Source: Flavobacterium cutihirudinis (lineage in GTDB: Bacteria > Bacteroidota > Bacteroidia > Flavobacteriales > Flavobacteriaceae). From it: a stretch of DNA of 64,000 nt. Positions 53,895-62,210 of the stretch are shown here, in pieces. Every line of letters begins with the position of its first letter. Within the stretch, counting starts at the first letter, position 1. The stretch is taken from assembly GCF_003385895.1 (NCBI RefSeq), contig NZ_QRDQ01000008.1, forward strand, positions 372,001 to 436,000, read 5' to 3'. The notes beneath the pieces are model-generated. The model was not told where the DNA came from, made no database searches, and saw only the letters and a list, made by a program, of their open reading frames with translations. A program made the translations under genes and the position numbers.

Positions 53895-55254
53895 GAGACA
53901 TAAAATAATCGTTGTTTTATTTATCCTCATCCTATTTCCTGTCGGTTGTATGGTGGGGCCAAAATATAGCAAACCAGAACAGCAAAAATCAGATTCTTAT
54001 AAAAACGAAAGAAATTTAGACAGTCTGGCAAATGTTACCAATTTAAAATGGTTTGATTTGTTTAATGATGATGTTTTAAAAGATCTGATTACAAAAGGCC
54101 TTCAAAACAATTACGATCTAAAAATTGCAGTGTCCAGAATCGATCAGCTTCGCGCCGAATTAGGTTATGCTAAAGCCGATTTATTCCCTGCTTTTCAATA
54201 TGGTGCAACGATAAACAGTAACGACAAAAACTTTACGCCTTCAACGGCCGGCGCAAGTATGTCATGGGAACTTGATTTCTGGGGGAAATACCGCCATGAA
54301 AATAACGCTGTAAAAGCCGAACTTTTGGCTACAGAAGAAGCCCGCAAAGTTGTACTTTCAGAAATCGTGACCAATATTGCTGTCGCTTACTTTCAAATGC
54401 GAAATCTGGACGATCAGCTGGAAATTACTAAGTCAACACTTGCCAGCCGAGAGAAATACTATGAAATTATAAACGAAAGATTTAAAAGTGGTTATATCTC
54501 CGAAGTTGATAAAGTTCAAATCGAACAGCAAGTTGCGATTGCAGAAGCTGCAATTCCGAACATCCAGCGACAAATAACGTATCAGGAAAATACAATTGCG
54601 TTGCTTACAGGTCAGCTTCCTACCGAAATTCCACGAGGAAAAAGCAATACCGAACTGAGAATCGTTAGTGAAATTCCGCTTTCGCTTCCATCGGCATTAT
54701 TAGAAAACAGACCCGATGTAAAAGCGGCTGAATTACGATACAAAGCAGCAAATGAAAGAATTGGTGTAGCACAAGCAATGCGTTTCCCTTCTCTGAATCT
54801 AGCTGCAATAGCCGGATTTGCAAGTGCAGATTTAAGCAATTTATTTCTGGGAAGTTCTTATTTACAAAACGCATCGGCTGGAATTGCAGGTCCGATATTT
54901 GCCTTCGGAAAAAACAAAAGAAGAGTCGAAATCAACAGGCAACAAGCTGAACAATTCAAATTCATTTACCAAAGAACTTATATTGGCGCCGTTTCTGAAG
55001 TAGAACAATCCATACAAAACATCAGAACGTATAAAGAAGAATGGAAAGCCCGCGACAGACAAGTTAAGGCTGCCTTGATAAACTTTAATCTTTCCCGCGA
55101 AAGATATGACAGCGGTTATGTTTCATACTTAGAAGTTCTAGATGTTGAAACTAATTTGTTCAACGCTCAATTAAGCCTTGCTCAATTATCTGAACGACAA
55201 TTAAGTTCAATGGTTGAGTTGTATAAAGCACTTGGCGGGGGATGGAATCTGTAA
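53887..55254 (+). CDS. RND outer membrane channel lipoprotein (TolC/NodT family)
   Basis: The 455-residue channel has a lipoprotein signal (VVLFILILFPVGCMVGPKY) and two TolC-like repeats of helices and strands (SWELDFWGKYRHENNAVKAE, ENRPDVKAAELRYKAANERI, LDVETNLFNAQLSLAQLS). The ATG at 53887 begins the lipoprotein signal; the frame from 53863 adds residues without a role. Its TAA stop starts a 39-nt inverted-repeat arm, so the repeat abuts the gene exactly. Confidence 0.95.
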   Translation: MIKRHKIIVVLFILILFPVGCMVGPKYSKPEQQKSDSYKNERNLDSLANVTNLKWFDLFNDDVLKDLITKGLQNNYDLKIAVSRIDQLRAELGYAKADLFPAFQYGATINSNDKNFTPSTAGASMSWELDFWGKYRHENNAVKAELLATEEARKVVLSEIVTNIAVAYFQMRNLDDQLEITKSTLASREKYYEIINERFKSGYISEVDKVQIEQQVAIAEAAIPNIQRQITYQENTIALLTGQLPTEIPRGKSNTELRIVSEIPLSLPSALLENRPDVKAAELRYKAANERIGVAQAMRFPSLNLAAIAGFASADLSNLFLGSSYLQNASAGIAGPIFAFGKNKRRVEINRQQAEQFKFIYQRTYIGAVSEVEQSIQNIRTYKEEWKARDRQVKAALINFNLSRERYDSGYVSYLEVLDVETNLFNAQLSLAQLSERQLSSMVELYKALGGGWNL

Positions 55255-55414
55255 GATGCTAAGTTGCTGAGATTCTAAGATACTAAGTTTCTTGCTAAAC
55301 GCATAAAACGACAAAAGCACTATGAAAATAGTGCTTTTGTTTTAAATCTTTATGTTGCGAATCTGCTTCTTAAAAAAACTTAGTATCTTAGAATCTCAGC
55401 AACTTAGCATCTTA
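55252..55414. repeat. 39-bp perfect inverted repeat flanking a terminator
   Basis: The arm at 55252-55290 is the exact reverse complement of 55376-55414 (core GCTGAGATTCTAAGATACTA). The same CTAAG-type motif recurs at 21240-21278 and 26478-26514. A terminator lies between the arms. Confidence 0.95.
55311..55340. terminator. Bidirectional terminator
   Basis: A 12-bp perfect stem (55311-55322 with 55329-55340) with loop TGAAAA lies between the convergent efflux and bacilliredoxin genes. Confidence 0.9.
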
Positions 55415-55418
55415 AAAA

Positions 55419-55829
55419 TTAACAGAATTCGTTAAACGCATCTTGCAAATTCTCAGCGATCATTTCAGCTGGGCGTCCTTCGATGTGGTGACGCTCTAAC
55501 ATGTGAACCAATTCTCCGTTTTTGAACAAAGCCATAGATGGCGATGATGGAGGAAAAGGAAACATATGTTGTCTTGCAGCATCAACTGCTTCTTTGTCAA
55601 CACCAGCGAAAACTGTAATAAGGTGATCTGGTTTTTTAGCGCCTTCTAAACTCATTTTTGCTCCCGGACGTGCATTTCTAGCAGCACAACCGCAAACAGA
55701 GTTTACAACAACTAAAGTGGTACCTTCAGCTTTGATAGCGTTATCAACTGCTTCAGCACTATGTAAATCTTGAAAACCAGCAGAAGTTAATTCAGCTTCC
55801 ATAGGTTTTACCATTTCTTGTGGATACAT
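55419..55829 (-). CDS. BrxA/BrxB-family bacilliredoxin
   Basis: The 136-residue protein matches the YphP/YqiW (DUF1094) family, with the CGC active motif in [18 protein letters not shown] and [15 protein letters not shown], ending in EFC. In Firmicutes it removes bacillithiol from oxidised proteins. Whether this organism makes bacillithiol is not visible here. It is isolated between terminator repeats and the carotenoid gene. Confidence 0.93.
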   Translation of the reverse strand: MYPQEMVKPMEAELTSAGFQDLHSAEAVDNAIKAEGTTLVVVNSVCGCAARNARPGAKMSLEGAKKPDHLITVFAGVDKEAVDAARQHMFPFPPSSPSMALFKNGELVHMLERHHIEGRPAEMIAENLQDAFNEFC

Positions 55830-55981
55830 ATTTCTTATTTTTTAAATTTTACTTTTGAACTGCAAAGTTACAAAGTTTACTCGCAACTACTTAATTTGAA
55901 GTATAAAGTTTTGTTATAGTTCGATTGAAAAAGTCGAAACTTGGAAAGTCATAAAGTCTAAAGTCTAAATTTGGTTTGCTT

Positions 55982-57148
55982 TTATTTGAATATTGCTCGA
56001 AATAAAGCTTTTATGAATGGTACTTTCGGACATTTTAAAATCACTTGAAAATCTTCAAAGAGATTCGTTTCTTCATCCAAAAACTTAAAAATTAGTTTGG
56101 GATTTCCGTTTTTGAATAAAGAAGAAAAAATAGAACTTCCCAATTCATTCTGACGATACAGAATATCCAAAAGCAGTAAATCATAAAACCAAAATCGGCA
56201 TTTTTTATGAAAGTTTGTCATCCTGAGCGAAGTCGAAGGAACGCAAAGAAACTCTGCCAATTCCGAAGATTTTTTATCCGAATTTTTGAACGTATAACCC
56301 GTACTCGCTTTTGTCCAACCGCCGGCAGTTCCAATATTTAAAACTCTTTTGGTGTTTTTCTTCCAAAAAGGATAACTCGTCATCGGGATACTTCCCTGCT
56401 CTTTTTCTATAATCTCAAATTGATTTATTCCGAGTTTTTCTAAATAAAGCCAAATCTCATTTTCATATTCTTCTTTCGGAAGAAGTTTTTCTGAGAACAA
56501 AGTATATTCCACTAAAGCTTCAGTTTTAGAAGTTGGCAAAACATACATAAATCTTGTATTTCCTTTTTGCTCCACCGAAAAATCCATGAATGTAGCTTGT
56601 TCCCGACTGAAAACTTCAACTTCCGTTTTCACAAACCAACCCACAAAATGCTGTTGCAAAACGGGATATTTCGTTTGACTTTCGGCGAAAGCCTTTGTAT
56701 AAATGCTATTGAACAAATAATTGCAAGTATATCTGTTTTCTTCTGTTCCAACAAAAACGTGCGTTTCGAGTTCGTTGATATCCGTTACTTTTTCATGTAG
56801 AAAAGTAATATTCGCCTGATTTGAAAGAGTCTCAAAAACGAAGTTATAAAAATCTAAACCATTGATTTTATTGTATGAATAAGGTTCTAGCTCTAAATCA
56901 CGTTTGAAATTTTCATTGGCAAATAAGGCAGAATCCCATTTTTTGGAGATAATCGAATTCCAAGTTGATTCTTCTTTTTCCCAAAAACTCCAAGTTCTGT
57001 CATTAGTTTTCTTTGAATCTTTATCAAGCAATAAAATTGATTTATCTGAAAATTTGCCAGACAAAACCATTTTATAAACGGTCATCAAAGAAGCCAATCC
57101 GGCGCCGGTAAAAATGTAATCGAAATGTTTGATTTGCGAAGAATTCAT
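55982..57148 (-). CDS. crtY: Lycopene beta-cyclase family protein
   Basis: The 388-residue flavoprotein shows an N-terminal dinucleotide-binding motif (YIFTGAGLASLMTVYKM), NDRTWSFWEKEES, QHFVGWFV, FMDFSVEQ and GTAGGWTKASTGYTF, all typical of CrtY, which cyclises lycopene to beta-carotene. The segment CVPSTSLRMTN (about residues 302-312) is encoded by a dispersed repeat (56214-56243) and looks like a later in-frame insertion near the C-terminal helical part. The ATG at 57148 is preferred over a TTG two codons upstream. It is third after the TonB receptor and thioredoxin-like genes. Confidence 0.92.
   Translation of the reverse strand: MNSSQIKHFDYIFTGAGLASLMTVYKMVLSGKFSDKSILLLDKDSKKTNDRTWSFWEKEESTWNSIISKKWDSALFANENFKRDLELEPYSYNKINGLDFYNFVFETLSNQANITFLHEKVTDINELETHVFVGTEENRYTCNYLFNSIYTKAFAESQTKYPVLQQHFVGWFVKTEVEVFSREQATFMDFSVEQKGNTRFMYVLPTSKTEALVEYTLFSEKLLPKEEYENEIWLYLEKLGINQFEIIEKEQGSIPMTSYPFWKKNTKRVLNIGTAGGWTKASTGYTFKNSDKKSSELAEFLCVPSTSLRMTNFHKKCRFWFYDLLLLDILYRQNELGSSIFSSLFKNGNPKLIFKFLDEETNLFEDFQVILKCPKVPFIKALFRAIFK
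56214..56243. repeat. GTCATCCTGAG-family repeat inside crtY
   Basis: GTCATCCTGAGCGAAGTCGA followed by AGGAACG lies within the cyclase reading frame. It resembles the intergenic inverted repeat at 18799-18900 (GTCATCCTGAGGAACGAAGG). Confidence 0.85.
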
Positions 57149-57166
57149 TCTCAAAAATAAGGAATT

Positions 57167-57631
57167 TTATTTTTCCAGTTTTTCTAAAAGAATTTTAAAA
57201 TCATTTGGACTCAAATAGATATTGTATTGAAAAATGATTTCATTTTTCTCGTTCAAAACACATAAAGTCGGATATGTTATTTGATTATTAATTGTTCCGA
57301 GTTGTAAAGCCAGTTCATGAACGCCAACATTATTTCCCGAAGGCTGAAATTTAAAAACGTGATTATTAAAAGTAATATCTCGTTTTTCCTCGGCATTAAA
57401 ATCAATGAAATAAAATTCTGAATTTAGTTTTTCGATTATTTCTTGATTTTTGAATGTTGTCGTTTTCATTCTTTGGCAAAACTGACACCAATCAGTGTGA
57501 ATGAAAACAATGACTTTTCGTTTTTGAATTTGCTGTAAACTGTCAATTTCTTCAAAAGAATAGCTTTTCAGCTGACAAAAACCTGTCGTTGAAATTCCGA
57601 AGAAGAAGATTAATAGAAAAAGCTTTTTCAT
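57167..57631 (-). CDS. Secreted thioredoxin-fold protein
   Basis: The 154-residue protein has a signal peptide (MKKLFLLIFFFGISTTGFC) and a thioredoxin fold with the redox motif WCQFCQRMK and the cis-Pro region ITYPTLCVLNEKN. It should act in the periplasm as a disulfide or thiol reductase. It lies 18 bp upstream of crtY on the same strand and downstream of a TonB receptor, from which it is separated by a REP-like palindrome. The Met at 57631 opens the signal peptide. Confidence 0.9.
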   Translation of the reverse strand: MKKLFLLIFFFGISTTGFCQLKSYSFEEIDSLQQIQKRKVIVFIHTDWCQFCQRMKTTTFKNQEIIEKLNSEFYFIDFNAEEKRDITFNNHVFKFQPSGNNVGVHELALQLGTINNQITYPTLCVLNEKNEIIFQYNIYLSPNDFKILLEKLEK

Positions 57632-57670
57632 TTGTTTTTTGTTTTTTTGCCGATTTTTCATTGTTCTAAG

Positions 57671-57773
57671 TAAACTGGACTGAAGTCCAGCCCTACAAAA
57701 TAGTTCGTTCCGTTGGAACTTAAAGAGCCAGAGGCTCGATTTATATTGTAGGGCTGGACTTCAGTCCAGTTTA
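57671..57773. repeat. REP-like palindrome, copy 3 (inverted order)
   Basis: The same outer arms as copies 1 and 2 (TAAACTGGACTGAAGTCCAG), but the inner hairpins are in the opposite order (GTTCC/GGAAC before GAGCC/GGCTC), so it is inserted in the other orientation. It lies between the thioredoxin-like and TonB receptor genes, about 33 kb from the transposase. Confidence 0.92.
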
Positions 57774-57803
57774 ATTATGAATTGCATTATTGCCTTATTT
57801 CAT

Positions 57804-60056
57804 TTACCTCAAAGTGTATCGCAATCCCAAAAACCCACGAATCGTTTGGTTTTGCCCATAAACATAAGTCGTGTCAAAAGTTAAACCATAAGGATTATCA
57901 GGCGTGACCAAAACTTTTCCGGCCGAATCGTATTGCACATTTTTATCAAAAGGATCATTTGTTCTCGAAATCAAAAACGGATTCTTTTGCATTGGTGTAA
58001 AATTCAGCAAATTTTTGATGCCACCATAAAGTTCAAAATTCTTCCAGCCGGTAAATGTAAACTGAATATTCTGAATGCTGTACCAAGGCGAATTTGGACT
58101 TCGCGGATCGGTTTCGCTCAGCAAAGGCAATTTCATCGGACTGTAAACATTCCCGGTGTAATCAATTCCTAAATTCCACGGTTGTATTTTATATGAAACG
58201 CTCCAAGTTGCGGTAAAATTCTCCGTTAGAAAAGGTCTCTCAGAAATTCCGCTTTGCACATTTTTATTGTCTAAAACTGTTGCCCCTACGATAAACTTTA
58301 AACCGGAAGGAAAATTAAGATCCACATTCGTGCTGATTCCCTGACTCAAAGCATATCCGTCGATATTATCATAAATAATCTTGTTTGGGTCACTTTCGTA
58401 GTCAGAAATGATTTTGTTGCTAAAGCGGGTATAAAAAGCGGTTGTTTCGATACCCATAAACGTTCCGTTGCCAAAATTAATTTTCTGAATATAATTCAAA
58501 TTCACATTTACAGATTGTTCCGGTTTCAAATCATTCGCAATCACAACATCTCTCGAACCTGTCAACGCCGCGTGATCTTCGGTAAATAAATTCACAACTC
58601 TAAAACCTGTTCCGGCATTTAATCTGAAAATCGTGTTTTCATTGGCTTTGAATCGATAGGCAAATCTTGGCGTAAAAATAGAACCGTGAATTGAATTATA
58701 GTCGTATCGCATTCCAAGCAAAACCTGGCTTTTTGGCGAAAATGTAATTTCATCCTGAACAAAAATTCCCGGAAGCCAAGTGCTTTCTGCTTCTTTGGTT
58801 GCTGTTGTATTGTCATCATAATACGAATATCGGCTTGCAATTCCGGCTAATAAATCATTTCTTCCGATTTTTTTATCCCAAGTCAATTGCAAAAAACCAA
58901 TTTTCTGATTCGCGATATATGATGTTGTTCCGTAACGGCTGTCTTGATAATGCACATTTCCAGAGAATGAAAGCATCAGTTTTTCTTCAAATGGCAATTG
59001 ATAACTTCCTATCAATTCGGCTCTTTTGGTATAAATACTTTCACCGTAAATTTCGTCGCCTCCGCGGAATTTTTTCTCCCAGCGCACATCTCCGCCCCAG
59101 CGATCTTCATACATTCCGCGTACCGCGACCGTAAAAAGGCGATTGTTATTTCGCAGAAAACTCCATTTATTAAAAATCGAAATTCGATCAGAAAGCGTCA
59201 CATCCGTAAAATTGTCTTTATCTTTATCAATAACCTGATTGTAGTTGAAATAATTAAGGCCCAAAAGTGCATTGGCTTTTTTCCCGACATTAAATTTCAT
59301 TCCCAAATCAAGATTATTTTCGAAATAAGTCGTCGTAAAATAATCGGCAGAAAACATTGGAGCGTTTGTTGGATTTTTAGTAATAATGTTGATCAAACCG
59401 CCAACTGCTTCACTTCCGTAAAGAGACGAAGCGGGGCCTTTTACGATTTCAATTCTTTCAACCAAAGAATTCGGAATTCCGGATAGACCATAAACCGTCG
59501 AAAGACTGCTGACAATTGGCATTCCGTCAATTAAAATCAAAGTATAAGGACCTTCCAATCCGTTAATATGAATATCGCCCGTGTTGCAGACACCGCAATT
59601 AAGCTGAGGTCGAACGCCATTCACATTCTGCAATGCATCGTAAATACTTGGAGTCGGGTTTTTTTTGAAAAAAACCGGTGAATAAACCTCAACCGGAACA
59701 GCACTTTCCAAACGTTTTACTGCTTTTAAAGTTCCTGAAACTACAATTTCGTTAAGTTCATTTTGATCTTCTGTCAATTCAAAATCAAGTTTTAAATTTT
59801 GATTTTCTAAAACCGAAATTTTTTGGGTTTGAGGTTTGAATCCAGTCGAGGTCACGTGTATTTTATAATTTCCTTTCGGAACATTTTCGAGTTTATAAAA
59901 TCCAACTGAATCGGCTTGAGTTTTAAAGTTTGTATTTAATAAACTGATATTAATTTCCTGTCCTGCAGGAATTAATCCGTCAATTCTTCCCGAGATATTT
60001 TGCGAATAAAGGCGTGTAGCAGAAATTATTAATATTGTCAAAAATAAATATTTCAT
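57804..60056 (-). CDS. TonB-dependent outer membrane receptor
   Basis: The 750-residue receptor has a signal peptide (MKYLFLTILIISATRLYSQ), a carboxypeptidase-like N-terminal domain (about 22-105), a plug (about 120-230; GDIHINGLEGPYTLILIDG, RIEIVKGPASSLYGSEAVGG) and a 22-strand barrel ending in FLGLRYTLR. The plug has a Cys pair (LNCGVCNTGD), which could contact a metal or thiol ligand. The substrate is not clear; the metal-handling genes nearby make a metal complex plausible. No SusD partner is present. Confidence 0.95.
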   Translation of the reverse strand: MKYLFLTILIISATRLYSQNISGRIDGLIPAGQEINISLLNTNFKTQADSVGFYKLENVPKGNYKIHVTSTGFKPQTQKISVLENQNLKLDFELTEDQNELNEIVVSGTLKAVKRLESAVPVEVYSPVFFKKNPTPSIYDALQNVNGVRPQLNCGVCNTGDIHINGLEGPYTLILIDGMPIVSSLSTVYGLSGIPNSLVERIEIVKGPASSLYGSEAVGGLINIITKNPTNAPMFSADYFTTTYFENNLDLGMKFNVGKKANALLGLNYFNYNQVIDKDKDNFTDVTLSDRISIFNKWSFLRNNNRLFTVAVRGMYEDRWGGDVRWEKKFRGGDEIYGESIYTKRAELIGSYQLPFEEKLMLSFSGNVHYQDSRYGTTSYIANQKIGFLQLTWDKKIGRNDLLAGIASRYSYYDDNTTATKEAESTWLPGIFVQDEITFSPKSQVLLGMRYDYNSIHGSIFTPRFAYRFKANENTIFRLNAGTGFRVVNLFTEDHAALTGSRDVVIANDLKPEQSVNVNLNYIQKINFGNGTFMGIETTAFYTRFSNKIISDYESDPNKIIYDNIDGYALSQGISTNVDLNFPSGLKFIVGATVLDNKNVQSGISERPFLTENFTATWSVSYKIQPWNLGIDYTGNVYSPMKLPLLSETDPRSPNSPWYSIQNIQFTFTGWKNFELYGGIKNLLNFTPMQKNPFLISRTNDPFDKNVQYDSAGKVLVTPDNPYGLTFDTTYVYGQNQTIRGFLGLRYTLR

Positions 60057-60186
60057 TCTTATAAAATTAAATTTAGACAAAACTAAAAATTAAATTTGAC
60101 AAATATTGTTTCTATTTGCATTAATTTTAAACGGATTGAATTCAATGTGTTAGATTTTTGTTTTTTAAGATCTAAAACAAAATAAG

Positions 60187-60318
60187 TTGAATAGCGTCCA
60201 GCTTTAGCTGGATGTTAACATAAATCAAACAGAAGGGCTTTAGCCGAATATATAAAGTTTGGCTAAAGCCTTTTTTCAATTCGAATCTTATTCCCCTAGC
60301 TGAAGCTAGGGGCTATTA
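60187..60318. repeat. Palindromic element, TCCAGC/CCCCTAGC family
   Basis: Hairpins TCCAGC-TTTA-GCTGGA (60197-60212), GGCTTTAGCC/GGCTAAAGCC (about 60236-60270) and CCCCTAGC-TGAA-GCTAGGGG (60293-60312) lie within short outer arms AATAGC/GCTATT. The plan resembles the REP-like elements but the sequence is different. Confidence 0.8.
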
Positions 60319-60340
60319 AAATCAAAATGATGAATTTCAC

Positions 60341-60373
60341 AAACCCGACAGGTTTTAAAAACCTGTCGGGTTT
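60341..60373. terminator. AAACCCGACAGG hairpin terminator
   Basis: A 16-bp stem that is palindromic around one base, with arm AAACCCGACAGGTTTT. It ends the TrxR-like transcript on the minus strand and matches the arms at 11855-11898. Confidence 0.85.
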
Positions 60374-60379
60374 AAAATA

Positions 60380-61285
60380 TCAAAAATCTTCATCAATAAG
60401 ATCTTTATTAATAACCGCTCCGGCGAAAGAACCGGTAGAAACCGCAATAGCTACAGATCGCATTTGCGTTGTGCAATCTCCGCTGGCATAAATTCCAGGA
60501 ATATTTGTTTTTTGCATGGCATCGACTTTTACTAAACCTTGCTCGTTTATATCGCAACCTAAATCCGCTGGCAATGAACAATGCTGTTCAAATGGCGGTC
60601 TTGCATAAATGGCTTTTACTTCAACTTTTTCCTGATTTTTGAAAACAATATTAGAAATATATCCGTCTTTATGTTCAAACGAATCTATTTCTTCTTCAAA
60701 AATTGAAATTCCTTTCTCCTTCAGAATTTGAGTTTGTTCCAAAGTCAAAGCTGATTTTCCATTCGTGCATAATCTCAAGTCTTTTGTCCAATTTGAAATT
60801 AGTTTTGAATATTCAAAAGCCATTTCGCCATTTGCAATAATCGCTGTTTTTTCATTTTTCACTTCATAACCATGACAATACGGACAATGCAAAACCGAAA
60901 TTCCCCAACATTCTGCAAAACCTTTTATCTCTGGAAGCAAATCTTTGACGCCACTTGCGAACAAGATTTTTCTGGAAGTGAAAACTTCACCTGATTCCGT
61001 CGAAACTTCAAATCCGTTTTCAATTTTTTGCATTCGTATTGCAAGTCCATTGTAGAACTGAACCGTTTTATAAAGCTCAACTTGTAATTTGGCTTTCGCC
61101 GAAATAACAACGGGCTTTTCCCCATCTTGGGTAATAAAATTATGTGAATGCGGTGTCTGCCTGTTGCAAGGCAAACCGCTGTCGATAACCAAAACCTGAC
61201 GAAGGGAACGTCCTAAACTCATAGAAGCTGAAAGTCCGCTGTAGCTTCCGCCAATGATAATCACATCAAAATCTTTCTGTTTCAT
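60380..61285 (-). CDS. Thioredoxin reductase-like FAD/NAD(P) oxidoreductase
   Basis: The 301-residue flavoprotein has the FAD loop IIIGGSYSGLSASMSLGR, a CPYCHGYE motif with the paired active-site Cys, and GIYASGDCTTQMRSVAIAVS at the end. This is the TrxR-like group whose physiological partner is often unknown; it is not the canonical TrxB. It sits 11 bp downstream of the MerC-like gene on the same strand, so the two are co-transcribed. Confidence 0.93.
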   Translation of the reverse strand: MKQKDFDVIIIGGSYSGLSASMSLGRSLRQVLVIDSGLPCNRQTPHSHNFITQDGEKPVVISAKAKLQVELYKTVQFYNGLAIRMQKIENGFEVSTESGEVFTSRKILFASGVKDLLPEIKGFAECWGISVLHCPYCHGYEVKNEKTAIIANGEMAFEYSKLISNWTKDLRLCTNGKSALTLEQTQILKEKGISIFEEEIDSFEHKDGYISNIVFKNQEKVEVKAIYARPPFEQHCSLPADLGCDINEQGLVKVDAMQKTNIPGIYASGDCTTQMRSVAIAVSTGSFAGAVINKDLIDEDF

Positions 61286-61296
61286 ACTGTTATTTT

Positions 61297-61650
61297 TTAA
61301 TGATTTTCTTTTTTGTGCAATTTATAATTCAGTAAATGACCAATGATCATTCCGATTCCGCCCAAATAAATTAGATCAAGATGTATTTTAAATATTATTT
61401 CACTCAAAATACTGATCCAAATTAAACCCATCGAAACAACTAAAATTGACGACACCAAAAGCGATGATTTTTTCATAATTTTGATTATTGCAAATAAACC
61501 AAAAGAAGCAAAAATCAAATCGATTATTGGATTATGAATTAGTCCTAAAGGAAGAATCGTGAGAACAGGAAAAATCAAACAATGAACGAGGCAAAATGTC
61601 GCGCTTGAAATTCCTAAAATATCGTAAAAAGATGTTGTTGTTTTCTTCAT
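61297..61650 (-). CDS. MerC-domain membrane protein
   Basis: The 117-residue protein has four transmembrane helices and the MerC Cys motif near the first helix (TFCLVHCLIFPVLTILPLG). MerC proteins move Hg(II) or other soft metals across membranes, but many Bacteroidota homologues lie outside mer operons and their metal is unknown. There is no merA or merR here. The promoter (61683-61711) overlaps two palindromes suited to the divergent Fur-family regulator. Confidence 0.88.
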   Translation of the reverse strand: MKKTTTSFYDILGISSATFCLVHCLIFPVLTILPLGLIHNPIIDLIFASFGLFAIIKIMKKSSLLVSSILVVSMGLIWISILSEIIFKIHLDLIYLGGIGMIIGHLLNYKLHKKENH

Positions 61651-61669
61651 ATTTTGTAGATTTGCTTAA

Positions 61670-61684
61670 TGCAATTTAGTTGCA
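61670..61684. promoter_or_regulatory. Operator-like palindrome TGCAA-N5-TTGCA
   Basis: A perfect 5-5-5 inverted repeat between the MerC-like and fur-family genes; its right end overlaps the -7 box of the MerC-like gene. Confidence 0.65.
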
Positions 61685-61711
61685 AATATATCATAATTTT
61701 ATTATTTGCAA
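61683..61711 (-). promoter_or_regulatory. Promoter of the MerC/TrxR-like transcript
   Basis: On the minus strand TTG (61711-61709), an 18-nt spacer and TATATTTG (61690-61683) match the consensus. Both boxes overlap operator-like palindromes. Confidence 0.75.
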
Positions 61712-61721
61712 CAATGTTGCG
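61707..61721. promoter_or_regulatory. Operator-like palindrome TGCAA-N5-TTGCG
   Basis: A second 15-bp repeat of the same type, 37 bp centre to centre from the first; it contains perfect GCAAC-AAT-GTTGC and covers the -33 element. Confidence 0.65.
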
Positions 61722-61743
61722 ATAAAATTTTTAATTTTAAAAA

Positions 61744-62136
61744 ATGAAAACTACACGGAACACCACAGCAAAAACGGCCGTTTTAGAGGTTTTTGAGAAA
61801 TCCAAAACCGCATTATCACACGCCGAAATTCAAAAACAATTGAACGACGTATGCGATCGCGTCACCATTTATAGAATCCTCGACCGTTTGGTTAACGACG
61901 ATATAGTACACAAAATTTCGAACCTTGACGGAACGGTAAAATATGCAAAATGCAATCATTCTCATCAGCGTGTTCACATACATAATCATGCTCATTTTAG
62001 TTGCGAAAACTGCCATGAAATTACTTGTCTTGATACTGTAAAACCAAGTTATATTATGCCTCATAATTATAAAGTAAACGAGATAAATTTTACTTTATCA
62101 GGATTATGTCCAAAATGTTTGAATTCTAACATCTAA
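61744..62136 (+). CDS. Fur-family metal-responsive repressor
   Basis: The 130-residue protein has a winged helix (VCDRVTIYRILDRLVNDDIV) and a dimerisation/metal domain with HIHNHAHFSCENCHEITCLD and GLCPKCL, giving two Cys-x2-Cys pairs for structural zinc and a His-rich sensing site. Fur, Zur, Mur and PerR subtypes cannot be told apart safely. Divergence from the MerC-like gene and 74 bp spacing to an Nramp gene suggest it regulates both and itself. Confidence 0.93.
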   Translation: MKTTRNTTAKTAVLEVFEKSKTALSHAEIQKQLNDVCDRVTIYRILDRLVNDDIVHKISNLDGTVKYAKCNHSHQRVHIHNHAHFSCENCHEITCLDTVKPSYIMPHNYKVNEINFTLSGLCPKCLNSNI

Positions 62137-62158
62137 GTTTTAGACTCGCCTAAAAATA

Positions 62159-62191
62159 TTGTTATACGAATATAATTTTTACATATATTTG
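62159..62191 (+). promoter_or_regulatory. Promoter of the Nramp-UspA gene
   Basis: TTG at 62159-62161, a 22-nt spacer and TATATTTG at 62184-62191 fit the consensus at the long end of spacing. The gene therefore has its own promoter. Confidence 0.6.
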
Positions 62192-62203
62192 TTAAAATAA
62201 CAA
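62189..62203. promoter_or_regulatory. Palindrome TTGTTA-AAA-TAACAA at the mntH start
   Basis: A perfect 6-3-6 inverted repeat overlaps the -7 end and likely transcription start, 7 nt before the ATG. It suits a metal-dependent operator but differs from the TGCAA sites. Confidence 0.5.
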
Positions 62204-62210
62204 TTGCAAA

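Larger units (their letters stand above)
60057..60379. other. Repeat-rich spacer upstream of the TonB receptor
   Basis: This 323-bp stretch has no gene. It holds the receptor's leader, including a -7-like TAGTTTTG on the minus strand (60078-60085) without a well-spaced -33, a palindromic element (60187-60318) and the AAACCCGACA hairpin (60341-60373). Confidence 0.8.

Noticed and set aside
61297..61650. Mercury resistance operon
   Set aside because: Only a MerC-like protein is present; merA, merP, merT and merR are absent and the regulator is Fur-family.
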